A DNA stretch of 64,000 nt from assembly GCF_021353295.2 (NCBI RefSeq), contig NZ_CP120635.1:2745501-2809500 (forward strand), read 5' to 3'. Below are positions 10,046-18,621 of this stretch, in pieces. Numbering within the stretch: position 1 is the first letter of the stretch; every line of letters starts with the position of its first letter. The notes below the pieces were generated by a model. It was given only the letters and a program-made list of their open reading frames with translations. It was not told the DNA's origin and did no database searches. The position numbers and the translations under genes are program-made. This DNA is from Pseudodesulfovibrio thermohalotolerans. Lineage in GTDB: Bacteria > Desulfobacterota > Desulfovibrionia > Desulfovibrionales > Desulfovibrionaceae.

Positions 10046-11410
10046 CTAATCGCGGATGATCGACTTGATGTTCACGAATTCACGGATGCCGAAGGAGGAA
10101 AGCTCGCGGCCGAAGCCGGACCGCCTGATGCCGCCGAACGGCATGAGCGGGTCGCTGCGCACCAGCCCGTTGACCACCACGGCCCCGGCCTCGATGCGAC
10201 GGGCCAGCTCCAGCCCCCGCGCCTCGTCCCGGGTCCACACAGAGCCGCCCAGTCCGAACGGGGTGTCGTTGGCCATGGCTATGGCGCTCTCCTCGTCCGT
10301 TGCCCGGAAAACCAGGGCCACAGGACCGAACAACTCCTCGCGGCAGACCGGCGCGTCAAAAGGCGCATCCACAATGATAGTCGGGGGGTAGAAGGCCCCG
10401 CCGTCCTCGGACGGATTCCCGCCCTTCACGACTCTTCCGCCCGCAGCCGCGCACCGCTCCACCTGGCTTTGCAGGTCGGCACGCAGGCCGAACGAGGACA
10501 TGGGGCCGATCACGGTGTCCTCCGCCATGGGATCGCCCATCTTGAGCGCGTCCATCTCCGCGCCAAGGGCCTCGACGAACTCGTCGTACACCGCGTCGTG
10601 CACGATGAACCGCTTCGCCGCGATGCAGGTCTGGCCCGCGTTGGCGCAACGGGACAACGCGCCTACACCGGCGGCCTTTCGGACGTCCGCATCGGCCAAA
10701 ACCACGAAGGGGTCGCTGCCGCCCAGCTCCATGACGCATTTCTTGAGACGCGCGCCCGCAGCGGCCGCGACCTTGCTCCCGGCCCCTTCGCTGCCGGTGA
10801 GGCTCACGCCGACGATGGAATCGAAGTCCAGAACGGACTCCACCTGGCCCGCGCCGATGAGCAGGGTGCCGAACACGTTGTCGGGAAAGGCCGATTCACG
10901 GAAAGCGGACTCAATGGCCAGTGCGCACCGGGGCACGTTGGAGGCGTGCTTCAACACCAGGGTGTTGCCTGCCATGAGCGTGGGCGCGGCCACGCGCAGG
11001 ACCTGCCAGAAGGGAAAATTCCAAGGCATGACCGCGAGGACGGTGCCCATGGGCGCGAAGTCCACGAAAGCTTCCCGGCCGCAGCCGGAAACAGGCTCGG
11101 GCGCGAGCATGGCCCCGCCGCGCTCCGCGTAATGCTCGCACACGGCCGCGCACTTGAGGACCTCGGCCCGACCGAAACTCACGGGCTTGCCCATCTCCTC
11201 AGCCATGACCGAGGCGAACTCGTCGGCCCTGCTCCGCAGCACGCCCGCCAGGCTGACCAGGCATTCTGCGCGCCGGGCAAAATCGGTGTTCTTCCAGGTC
11301 TCGTAGCCCACGGCCACGGACCGCACAACGGCGGCCGTCCGTTCGGGCGTCCATTCCTCAAAAGTCTCGATGACCTCGCCGGTCATTGGGTTCGTGCTCT
11401 GCAAAGGCAT
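10046..11410 (-). CDS. NAD(P)-dependent aldehyde dehydrogenase, succinate-semialdehyde type
   Basis: The start is set at the ATG at 11410 because GGAGAAG precedes it and the sequence then begins MPLQSTNPMTGEVI as in the family; a longer open frame to 11605 has no support. The 454-residue enzyme shows the ALDH nucleotide-binding pattern (PWNFPFWQVLR, then GSEGAGSKVA), the general base in ELGGSDPFVV and the catalytic cysteine in NAGQTCIAAKRF. It oxidises an aldehyde to its acid in the cytoplasm. The best match by eye is the succinate-semialdehyde dehydrogenase group; the exact substrate is open. It is divergent from galE across a 323-nt gap. Confidence 0.9.
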   Translation of the reverse strand: MPLQSTNPMTGEVIETFEEWTPERTAAVVRSVAVGYETWKNTDFARRAECLVSLAGVLRSRADEFASVMAEEMGKPVSFGRAEVLKCAAVCEHYAERGGAMLAPEPVSGCGREAFVDFAPMGTVLAVMPWNFPFWQVLRVAAPTLMAGNTLVLKHASNVPRCALAIESAFRESAFPDNVFGTLLIGAGQVESVLDFDSIVGVSLTGSEGAGSKVAAAAGARLKKCVMELGGSDPFVVLADADVRKAAGVGALSRCANAGQTCIAAKRFIVHDAVYDEFVEALGAEMDALKMGDPMAEDTVIGPMSSFGLRADLQSQVERCAAAGGRVVKGGNPSEDGGAFYPPTIIVDAPFDAPVCREELFGPVALVFRATDEESAIAMANDTPFGLGGSVWTRDEARGLELARRIEAGAVVVNGLVRSDPLMPFGGIRRSGFGRELSSFGIREFVNIKSIIRD

Positions 11411-11733
11411 ATTTCTTCTCCGGACAGATGGTTGGACAACGGGCCGCCGGTGACGGGCCGCAATCGACAATTGCAGGACATGCAGGGTCCTTGGCACGCG
11501 GCCTGCCCCCGGCACTGACTTCGGGGTAAGACGGATCGCCGAGGTTGTCCAGCCGGGGCCGCCCGCTCCCGCCAGCGGTGTCCAAAGCGTGACGAAACAG
11601 CCCAAACGCCCTTTTGACTGGACAAAAGCCGCCTATTCGCTGAATGTATACCCGCTGGAATTTTAGGCCCAGGCGGGCCGGAAAGACAAATGCATCCGGC
11701 CGCAGGACCGGATAAGGAACGCGAGGATTCCCC
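11411..11733. other. 323-nt divergent intergenic region, aldehyde dehydrogenase / galE
   Basis: The region must hold promoters for both flanking genes. I see no strong -35/-10 pair with proper spacing, no sigma-54 box and no convincing small gene. A TTGACT at about 11612 lacks a good -10 at the right distance. Confidence 0.5.
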
Positions 11734-12762
11734 ATGAAGATTAAGAAGGTTCTGGTCTCGGGAGGCGCAGGGTACATCGGCACCCATACTTGCATCGAAC
11801 TGCTGGCCGCCGGATATGAAGTGATCTGCGCGGATAATTTCAGCAACAGTTCGCCGATGGCCATGGAGCGGGTGGAGGCCATCACGGGCCGGTCCATTCC
11901 GGTGCACCGCATGGACTTCTGCCGCCTGGACGAGGTGGAGGCCCTGTTCCGGGAGGAATCCATCGAAGCGGCCATCCACTTCGCCGGGCACAAGGCCGTG
12001 GGCGAATCCGTGGAAAAGCCGCTCATGTACTACGAAAACAACCTGCTCAGCCTCATCAACCTGTGCAAGGTCATGGGCGCGGCAGGCAGGGCGAAGAATA
12101 TCGTCTTCAGCTCCTCGGCCACGGTTTACGGCCTTTCCGACAAGCTTCCCCTGACCGAAGAGACCCCGACCTGCGCCTACAACCCCTACGGCCGCACCAA
12201 GCTGTACATCGAGGAAATCCTCAAGGACCTCCACGCGGCCGAGCCGGACTGGAACGTGTCCATCCTGCGCTATTTCAACCCGGTGGGGGCGCACCCCTCG
12301 GGACTCATCGGCGAAGACCCGTCGGACACCCCCAACAACCTCATGCCGTACATCTCCCAGGTGGCCGTTGGACGGCTCGAAAAGCTCCACGTCTTCGGCG
12401 ACGACTACGACACCCCGGACGGCACCGGCGTGCGCGACTTCATCCACGTTGTGGACCTGGCGCGCGGTCACGTGGCCGCCCTGCGCAAACTCGAAGAGGA
12501 CCCCGGCTACATGGTCCACAACCTGGGCACGGGCAAGGGATGCAGCGTGCTGGAGCTGGTCAGCGCCTTCGAACGGGTCAACAACGTGCCCATCCCCTAC
12601 GAGATCGTGGCCCGGCGTCCGGGCGACGTGGCCGCCAACTACGCCTCCACGGACAAGGCCAGACGCGAACTCGGCTGGAAAGCGACGCACGGCATAAAGG
12701 ACATGGTCCGCGACACCTGGAACTGGCAGTCGAAAAACCCCAGGGGATACGCTGACGAGTAA
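11734..12762 (+). CDS. galE: UDP-glucose 4-epimerase
   Basis: The 342-residue short-chain dehydrogenase-type enzyme interconverts UDP-glucose and UDP-galactose (or the GlcNAc forms) using bound NAD. The Rossmann motif GGAGYIGTHT is at residues 9-18, the catalytic serine lies in FSSSATVYG, and the Tyr-Lys pair in YNPYGRTKLY. The C-terminal substrate region (NLMPYISQVAVG, DGTGVRDFIHVVDL) is typical of bacterial GalE. It stands just before the EPS locus and probably supplies a sugar nucleotide to it. Confidence 0.95.
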   Translation: MKIKKVLVSGGAGYIGTHTCIELLAAGYEVICADNFSNSSPMAMERVEAITGRSIPVHRMDFCRLDEVEALFREESIEAAIHFAGHKAVGESVEKPLMYYENNLLSLINLCKVMGAAGRAKNIVFSSSATVYGLSDKLPLTEETPTCAYNPYGRTKLYIEEILKDLHAAEPDWNVSILRYFNPVGAHPSGLIGEDPSDTPNNLMPYISQVAVGRLEKLHVFGDDYDTPDGTGVRDFIHVVDLARGHVAALRKLEEDPGYMVHNLGTGKGCSVLELVSAFERVNNVPIPYEIVARRPGDVAANYASTDKARRELGWKATHGIKDMVRDTWNWQSKNPRGYADE

Positions 12763-12949
12763 ACAAAACGGAAAACATGAACGAAGCCGAATACCGGGTT
12801 CGATCTCGGCCATGAAACGCGAGAACGGCCCGCAAGGCGACGAAGACGGAAAGAACATTGTCATGCCGATTTGCTCAAGCCACAGGTTGCCGGGAATGAC
12901 CTCCGGCATCCGTTCCTTTTGACAATCCACCCACAGGACGGGATACGCG

Positions 12950-13744
12950 ATGAAAACCATGCCTGCGAATCTGCTCAACACCGGCGGCTGGGACTCGACC
13001 TTCAGACTGCTCCAATTGCTGCTTATCGAAAAGCGTCCGGTTCAGCCCATATACATTCTCGATCCGGAAAGATGGTCCCTGCCTCAGGAACTCCAGGCCA
13101 TGGCCAAGATAAAGAACGCGGTCCTGGCCAGATTTCCCGAAGCCGAGGAATACCTGTTGCCGACCATCATGTACGACCGCACCGACGTCAAACCCGACCC
13201 CGAACTCGCAGACCATGCGGAAAAGCTGGTGAAAAAAATTCATTTCGGCGGCCAATACGAATGGCTCGCAAGGGCCACCAAGCAGTTCGGCATCGAGAAT
13301 GCCGAGATATGCATTGAAAACGACTTCGGGCAGCCGGTCGGATGCTACGCGACCGTCCACACGTTGCTTGAGGAGGGGCAGGACGGAATGCGGCGCGTGG
13401 CCGAACGCGAAGGCCATGAGCACGAATTCGCGGTATTCGGCATGTTCACCTTCCCCATCGTCACCCTGACCAAGGTGGACATGAAGGAAATAGCGCAACA
13501 ACACGACTTCCTGGATATCCTGGAGATGTCCTGGTTCTGCCACAGGCCGAATTTCCTGGGGGAAGCCTGCGGCACCTGCAACCCGTGCCGGATAGCCATG
13601 TCCCACGGGATGGCCCACCGCGTACCGCCGCTGGGACGTTTCTGCTACAGGGTGGCGACCATCCTGGACATACGCCCCCTGGTGCGCAAATGGCCCGCCC
13701 TCTTCAACCTGTTGAAAAGGATCAAGGGCGGACGGGCCTCGTAA
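12950..13744 (+). CDS. PP-loop ATPase resembling 7-cyano-7-deazaguanine synthase (QueC-like)
   Basis: The 264-residue cytoplasmic protein starts with a PP-loop variant NTGGWDSTFRLL, the ATP-pyrophosphatase motif. Near the C-terminus it has CGTCNPCR, which matches the zinc-binding CxxC-type end of QueC. PP-loop enzymes adenylate a carboxyl, amide or nucleobase. Genuine QueC makes the queuosine precursor preQ0, usually beside queD/queE/queF; none of these is here. Instead it lies between galE and a convergent asparagine-synthetase-like gene, 6 nt away tail-to-tail. A role in amidating a sugar or other EPS component is possible (inference). The ATG at 12950 has AGGACGGGA upstream; an ATG at 12959 is an alternative. 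Confidence 0.7.
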   Translation: MKTMPANLLNTGGWDSTFRLLQLLLIEKRPVQPIYILDPERWSLPQELQAMAKIKNAVLARFPEAEEYLLPTIMYDRTDVKPDPELADHAEKLVKKIHFGGQYEWLARATKQFGIENAEICIENDFGQPVGCYATVHTLLEEGQDGMRRVAEREGHEHEFAVFGMFTFPIVTLTKVDMKEIAQQHDFLDILEMSWFCHRPNFLGEACGTCNPCRIAMSHGMAHRVPPLGRFCYRVATILDIRPLVRKWPALFNLLKRIKGGRAS

Positions 13745-13750
13745 GGGACG

Positions 13751-15586
13751 TCACGCCGCGAAATGCGGCATCCGCTTTTCAACCAGATCAAGCGCCAGGG
13801 ACGCGGTAAGCAGCTTGCCGGTCCAGTGCATGGTCATGGGATCGTTCATGTCCCCTTCGAGGATGAGTTCGGCCTTTTCCGGATTGATGTAACGGGCCAG
13901 AGGTGAATCGGCCATGGTCCCGCGAAGGTTCGGCAGAAAAGCCTTCCGCACCCAGGCACCCCAATCCTCCAAGGGCACGCGGCCGCCGGTTTTCGGGAAC
14001 AGTTTGCGGGCGAGCTTCTCCGGCCCCTGGTGAATGGCCTTGCCGACGTAATACCCCAGCTTCGTTCCGGCCGCCCAGTATTTCGGCGGCATACCATCCA
14101 CGTTCAGATGCTTCAGCCTGCCATGGGCAAGGATGTAACCCAGCATGGCCTTGGACTCCCAGGGGGTCGAGCCCCGGCCCAGGAAGAGGGAGTTGTAGAG
14201 CGTGCTGAGCGGTATCTCGTGGGAAAGCTCGCGGATGCGGGCATCCCAGAAAGGAGAGCGCATATGGCCGAAACTCTCGGCAAAAACCAATTCGCCCCCG
14301 AAATACTTGGGGGCCTGCTCGTAGTGCATGAAGCTCATGTGCCGCTCTTCCACGGGCATATGTGCCCAGCCGAGTCCCTCCAGCAGATGGCGACGCTTCG
14401 CTTCGAAGGAATCAAGCAGAGCGTCCCCGTCGCGGAAAAGCTCGGCATAGAACGGGGTCGGCGTGTACCCCGGGTCCCGGATGAGCTGGACGGTGGCGTC
14501 CGAAAGCACCTGTGGCGTGGAAAATACGCCGCGAAAAAAATGCCCGCTGGACACGCCGGTCAGGATAATGCCGAGCCCGGCCCCGGTCAGGTGGCGGTAG
14601 ACCTTGGCCAGGGTGGCCCGCAAGGCGTTGAGGGTCCCGCCAGAATAGTAGACGGTGTCGGCCGCCAGATCCCGCAATTCCTGTTCGCCCATGGAGCCGA
14701 ACGCGAAGGCGTGGTGCCTGAGCCCGAGCCTCCCCGCCACTTTCTTTCCGTTCACCATGTCCGAGCATCCCTCGATGCCGTAGGTGTAGAGATGAGCGGA
14801 AACGTCCTCGGGCATGTAGGACGCCACGATGCGCGCGTCGAAGCCTCCCGTCACGCCCACGCCGCACCCGCCGGGCAGGATGTTGTCGTAGTAATGCGGA
14901 AACCGCTCGCTGAAGGTCTCGAACGCGCGGGCCTGGGCCTCGCGCATGGTCATGGCCGACCGTTTCCGCTCAAGCTGCGGGGCGTATCGCCGTCCCTCGC
15001 GCCTGCCGGTCGCAAGATCGATGCGCACCACGCGGCCGGGCCCCACGCGCTCCACGCCCTTAAGCTGGGCCGTGGTCCCCAGCGGATAGTTGAAAAAAAA
15101 GAAATCGTGCAGCCAGGCCGGATCGAGCTCCGGCGCGTCCAGCACATGCAGGAAAGTGAGGATGGACGTGGACGCGATGAAACGGCCTTCGAGGACGCCC
15201 ATGAACAGGGAATGCTGGCCGAACTTGTCCGACACGAGGTACACGGCGTGCTCTTCCTTGCTGTACACCATCACGGCATGGTTGGCCTGGAGCGTTTCGA
15301 ACACCCCGTCGCGGCCCGTTTCGAGGCCGTCCAGAATTTCGCGCCACGGGATGACGGTCCGATCGATCAACGCCCCGGCGTAACAGGCGGCATACCGATC
15401 GTCTTCGTATATCCGGGTTTCGCCGAGCGCGCATTTATCGCTGCACCCGGAGTGAACCGCCCAATGGGGACCAGAGGCCGAGGACACCGTCAGCCGCCCC
15501 GAAGGATCGGCCCCTTTGGACGCCCTGCCATCGAGACCGGTTTGAAGCCGACCTTTATCCAACCCAACAATAAGCGATGCGGGCAT
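13751..15586 (-). CDS. Asparagine-synthetase-like protein with degenerate active sites
   Basis: The 611-residue protein has the AsnB order: an N-terminal glutaminase-like domain (about 1-210, with the family stretch YLVSDKFGQHSLFMG) and a C-terminal synthetase domain (about 230-600). Both active sites look altered. It begins MPASLIVG, without the Met-Cys whose exposed cysteine hydrolyses glutamine. The PP-loop SGGxDS is replaced by GVTGGFDARI. Such proteins recur in polysaccharide loci, where their function is mostly unknown. The ATG at 15586 is chosen over an upstream TTG because GGAG lies 8 nt before it. It is the last minus-strand gene of the EPS region, convergent with the PP-loop gene. 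Confidence 0.75.
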   Translation of the reverse strand: MPASLIVGLDKGRLQTGLDGRASKGADPSGRLTVSSASGPHWAVHSGCSDKCALGETRIYEDDRYAACYAGALIDRTVIPWREILDGLETGRDGVFETLQANHAVMVYSKEEHAVYLVSDKFGQHSLFMGVLEGRFIASTSILTFLHVLDAPELDPAWLHDFFFFNYPLGTTAQLKGVERVGPGRVVRIDLATGRREGRRYAPQLERKRSAMTMREAQARAFETFSERFPHYYDNILPGGCGVGVTGGFDARIVASYMPEDVSAHLYTYGIEGCSDMVNGKKVAGRLGLRHHAFAFGSMGEQELRDLAADTVYYSGGTLNALRATLAKVYRHLTGAGLGIILTGVSSGHFFRGVFSTPQVLSDATVQLIRDPGYTPTPFYAELFRDGDALLDSFEAKRRHLLEGLGWAHMPVEERHMSFMHYEQAPKYFGGELVFAESFGHMRSPFWDARIRELSHEIPLSTLYNSLFLGRGSTPWESKAMLGYILAHGRLKHLNVDGMPPKYWAAGTKLGYYVGKAIHQGPEKLARKLFPKTGGRVPLEDWGAWVRKAFLPNLRGTMADSPLARYINPEKAELILEGDMNDPMTMHWTGKLLTASLALDLVEKRMPHFAA

Positions 15587-15813
15587 GTGTCTACTCTCCA
15601 AAGCCCATCAAGGGCGGTGACTGCCTGTTGCGTTGTTCTCGCGCCGCCTTTCCGGTCCGACGCGTGCCCTTCCGATTCCGTCCTGCCTATTCCATGCCGT
15701 TGGGACCGCCGATGCGGCCGGTCGCGGCTGCCGTAAATTTTTTATTATTTTTTTCCCCAAGTGGTTGTGCTAGCCTCACGCCAGTAAAGGCTGACCGCGA
15801 AAAAGGAGACGGA

Positions 15814-16848
15814 GTGTCCGACAAAACATTGTCCGAAAGAGATGCCGGTATTGACCTGCTGCGCTGTGTCTGCATGGGCGGCGTCGTCCTCCTTCACAGT
15901 ATTCAGACCGTTGTTTTCGCCTGCGGCAATGCCCCGGCGGCCTATTGGAATACCCACCTCGCGGTCTTTTCCGCCCTTCGCTGGCCCGTGCTCATATTCT
16001 TTCTGCTGAGCGGGGTCCTGATCCCGAAGACGTTCACCGTCAGGGACCTCCCGGCCTATTACCGTCACCGCGCCTGGAAAATCCTGCCGCCGTTTCTGGC
16101 GTGGTCCGCCATATTCTGTTTCATCCGGGGCACGTCGAACGTGTCCTGGGAAACGAATTGGGCCACGGTTGCCGCTACCTTCTCCCAGATTCCGTACAAA
16201 ATGTCCTACTACCACCTGTGGTTCATGTACGACTTCATACTGATAATCCTTGCGGCTCCTCTCGTCGTACTCCTGAAAAACCGCTTCCGCATCTTCGACA
16301 GCCGCACCTTCCTGCTGCTGTCCGGCATCCTGCTGTTTGCGAGCCAGATGTTCATGAATCTCGGCCATATCGGCAGGATACCCGTATATGTCTTCTATTT
16401 TTATCTCGGCACCTTCATGTATTCCTTCGGAGGGAGATACAAATATCCTCTCCTGGCGCTCGGGGTTTGCGGTTTCGCCTACAACTTCATCTCCGCCCGG
16501 GACATCGTCGCCGCCACGGGGAGTTGCGGCATGGTGACGTCCACCATGCGGTACAGCTTCATCCAGCAGCTTCCGATGGTTCTCGCCGCTTACTTCATCG
16601 CCGGGAAAATCCGCATCACGAACACCGCGCTTCATAATGCGGTGACGAAAATCGCCCTGTGCGGTTTCGGCATCTACCTCTCACACCCCCTGTTCATCTG
16701 GCTCTTCCGATTCGACAAGCTGGAAAGCTACCTGCGGCTTCCCCCGCTTGTTTTCGGCCTCTTCGTGTTCATCGTCTGCTCTCTCGCCTCGCTGGCGCTC
16801 GCATGGCTGCTCCGGACGAACAGGTACACGCGCTGGCTGTCGCCCTAG
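15814..16848 (+). CDS. Acyltransferase 3 family membrane protein (OafA-like)
   Basis: The start is taken as the GTG at 15814, with AAGGAG 5-10 nt upstream; an earlier open frame has no ribosome site. The 344-residue protein has about ten hydrophobic helices. It carries the family's early pattern of a basic/acidic stretch then a first helix with a histidine (RDAGIDLLRCVCMGGVVLLHS). Members O-acetylate surface polysaccharides using cytoplasmic acetyl-CoA. It is the only plus-strand gene inside the EPS region, divergent from the asparagine-synthetase-like gene and convergent with the FemAB-like gene 4 nt away. Confidence 0.85.
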   Translation: MSDKTLSERDAGIDLLRCVCMGGVVLLHSIQTVVFACGNAPAAYWNTHLAVFSALRWPVLIFFLLSGVLIPKTFTVRDLPAYYRHRAWKILPPFLAWSAIFCFIRGTSNVSWETNWATVAATFSQIPYKMSYYHLWFMYDFILIILAAPLVVLLKNRFRIFDSRTFLLLSGILLFASQMFMNLGHIGRIPVYVFYFYLGTFMYSFGGRYKYPLLALGVCGFAYNFISARDIVAATGSCGMVTSTMRYSFIQQLPMVLAAYFIAGKIRITNTALHNAVTKIALCGFGIYLSHPLFIWLFRFDKLESYLRLPPLVFGLFVFIVCSLASLALAWLLRTNRYTRWLSP

Positions 16849-16852
16849 CCCG

Positions 16853-17932
16853 TCAGGAACCGAACTTCTTCTTCATGTTCTCCCACTTGCGGCGCAGGTC
16901 GTAGAGGCGAGGTATCAACTTGAATTCCATAAGGGAAAAGCAGCGATACAGCAGACGGTTGAGCGGCAGGTCGTAATAGGGCGGGAACGCCACCACATCG
17001 GGGCGATACGCCATCTTGTAACCGTCCAGAGCCGAATCGGGATTGAAGGCGCGCCCCTGGGTGGCCCCCATGTCGAAGAAGACGCACCCCTTTTCCTTGG
17101 CGTACTTGATGCCCTCCCAGAGTACGAACTTGTTCGGCATCAGCTTGCGGTAGTCGTAATCATTGGCCTGGTACACGGCCCAGCAACGGTCGCCCACCAG
17201 GTTGAGGATCAGCACGCCGATAACCTTGCCGTCGTACACGGCCTTCAGGATTTCCCCGCTGCCGTCGGCCAGCAATTCGGCGATCGTGCCTGAGTAATAC
17301 TCGAAGCTGTGGTAAAGCGCGTGCTTGTTGGATTCCAACTGCTGCATCAGATCGAAGAATATGCGGTCATCGCCGTCCTTGTAGCCGATCTCCAGCGTCA
17401 CGCCCTTTTTGCCCGCCGACGCGATATTCTGGCGGTGGGTCCTCCGGAATGAACGGAACAGATCGTCAATGGTCTCCTCCGGCTTCAGGGCCAGGCGAAT
17501 CTCGTACCGCGTCCGGTTCCAGCCGGTATACGGCACGTCCAGCTCAATGAAGCCTACGTCGGCCAGTCGACGGGCCATCAGGGCTTCGTCCCCCGGTTCC
17601 GGGTCTATCCTGAGCATGACGGCCTTGTGGCTCCCGGCGTTTCGCCGCACCCATTCGAAAAGCGCCTGCACGGCCTCGACGTCGTCCCAGGCCAGCACGG
17701 GCCCCCGGCAGGCGTACAACAGCGAGAATCCCAGAGGCAGCCGCTTTTTCAGGATAAGCATCGCCGCCCGGACCTCTCCGCCCGCCTTCGCCATCAGGGG
17801 AATGGGCTCCCAACCGGCCTTGGCCTTGATCCGGCCCCAGGCAAATGTCTGCCGCAAATTGCCGTTGGGGCAGCGGGCGAGAAAGTCGTTCCAGTCGGCC
17901 CTGTCCTTCTCGGTAGCGATCACTATATCCAT
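16853..17932 (-). CDS. FemAB/GNAT-type peptidyl- or acyltransferase
   Basis: The 359-residue cytoplasmic protein shows the FemAB pattern of two GNAT folds. Visible are the N-terminal NLRQTFAWGRIKAKAGWEP, the central basic stretch FRRTHRQNIASAGKKGVTLEI, and the C-terminal KFVLWEGIKYAKEKGCVFFDMG. Known FemABX enzymes transfer amino acids from tRNA to lipid II. Members in EPS loci are thought to modify sugar intermediates with amino acids, but this is unproven. It is probably the 3'-most gene of the long minus-strand EPS operon, 79 nt after the hexapeptide gene. Confidence 0.85.
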   Translation of the reverse strand: MDIVIATEKDRADWNDFLARCPNGNLRQTFAWGRIKAKAGWEPIPLMAKAGGEVRAAMLILKKRLPLGFSLLYACRGPVLAWDDVEAVQALFEWVRRNAGSHKAVMLRIDPEPGDEALMARRLADVGFIELDVPYTGWNRTRYEIRLALKPEETIDDLFRSFRRTHRQNIASAGKKGVTLEIGYKDGDDRIFFDLMQQLESNKHALYHSFEYYSGTIAELLADGSGEILKAVYDGKVIGVLILNLVGDRCWAVYQANDYDYRKLMPNKFVLWEGIKYAKEKGCVFFDMGATQGRAFNPDSALDGYKMAYRPDVVAFPPYYDLPLNRLLYRCFSLMEFKLIPRLYDLRRKWENMKKKFGS

Positions 17933-18011
17933 AACCCGTCCCTGTCTCCTTGCTCTATCAACGCGCTCTTGCCGGAATCACTTCATCACTGTCCGCCCCG
18001 AACGACCGCGA

Positions 18012-18605
18012 TCAGTCGACGGCCTCTTCCCTTTTCTTGATGACGCGCGCCGGATTACCCACGGCCACGACAAGGTCGCCGATCTCCTTGGCGACCACGC
18101 TGCCCGCTCCGACAATGGTTTGCCTGCCGATGTCGGCCATGACCACGCTCCGATCTCCCACAAAACTCTTTTCCCCGATCCGCACCCGCTTGTAGATGCC
18201 CCCCGAGGACTCCAGGGCACCCTTGTTAGGATCGGAAAAATTGTGCATCCGCCCGCCGGAAAGGATGGAGCACCCGCCTGCGACGACGGCCTTGTCTTCC
18301 AGCTCGGCCAGCCCGATGGTCGTAAACGGGCCGATCCCGCACCAGTCGCCCACGCGCGTTTCCATCTTGGTGATGACGGCTCCCATGCAAACCTCGGAGT
18401 TCTTGCCGAACCGGGGAAGCGTCAGCCTGTAGTACGCGCTGCGAATATATCCGCCCACCGCTCCGGGCAACAAACTCAAGAACTGCGCACAGCCGAGGTA
18501 CATACCCGACGACCCCGCCCGTTTGCCGACATGCGCCAGGAGCGCAAACGGCGAGGCCACCGCGAGCGCCGCTCCCCTGCAGGATTTTTTAATCAATGCC
18601 TTCAT
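18012..18605 (-). CDS. Left-handed beta-helix (hexapeptide) acyltransferase
   Basis: The 197-residue protein shows hexapeptide repeats from about residue 70 (ITKMETRVGDWCGIGPFTTIG, IGEKSFVGDRSVVMADIGRQTIVGAGSVVAK) and ends in the common NPARVIKKR. Such enzymes form trimers and transfer an acetyl or other acyl group from acyl-CoA to a sugar. The first 45 residues are hydrophobic and basic and may associate with the membrane. GGAGGA precedes the ATG. It lies 16 nt upstream of nothing essential but directly follows the deacetylase gene in the operon. The substrate is unknown. Confidence 0.85.
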   Translation of the reverse strand: MKALIKKSCRGAALAVASPFALLAHVGKRAGSSGMYLGCAQFLSLLPGAVGGYIRSAYYRLTLPRFGKNSEVCMGAVITKMETRVGDWCGIGPFTTIGLAELEDKAVVAGGCSILSGGRMHNFSDPNKGALESSGGIYKRVRIGEKSFVGDRSVVMADIGRQTIVGAGSVVAKEIGDLVVAVGNPARVIKKREEAVD

Positions 18606-18621
18606 GTATTCCTCCGCCCAT

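Noticed and set aside
9362..11518. 718-residue open frame on the plus strand
   Set aside because: It overlaps bfr in another frame and runs antisense to the aldehyde dehydrogenase, both of which are clear genes.
12950..13744. Naming the PP-loop protein queC
   Set aside because: The PP-loop and CxxC end match, but no other queuosine genes are nearby and the context is polysaccharide synthesis, so a firm name is not justified.
15683..15700. Weak sigma-54-like box before the asparagine-synthetase-like gene
   Set aside because: The GG-N10-GC spacing is right, but the -12 element is AGGC and the -24 is only partial; chance matches are common at this GC content.
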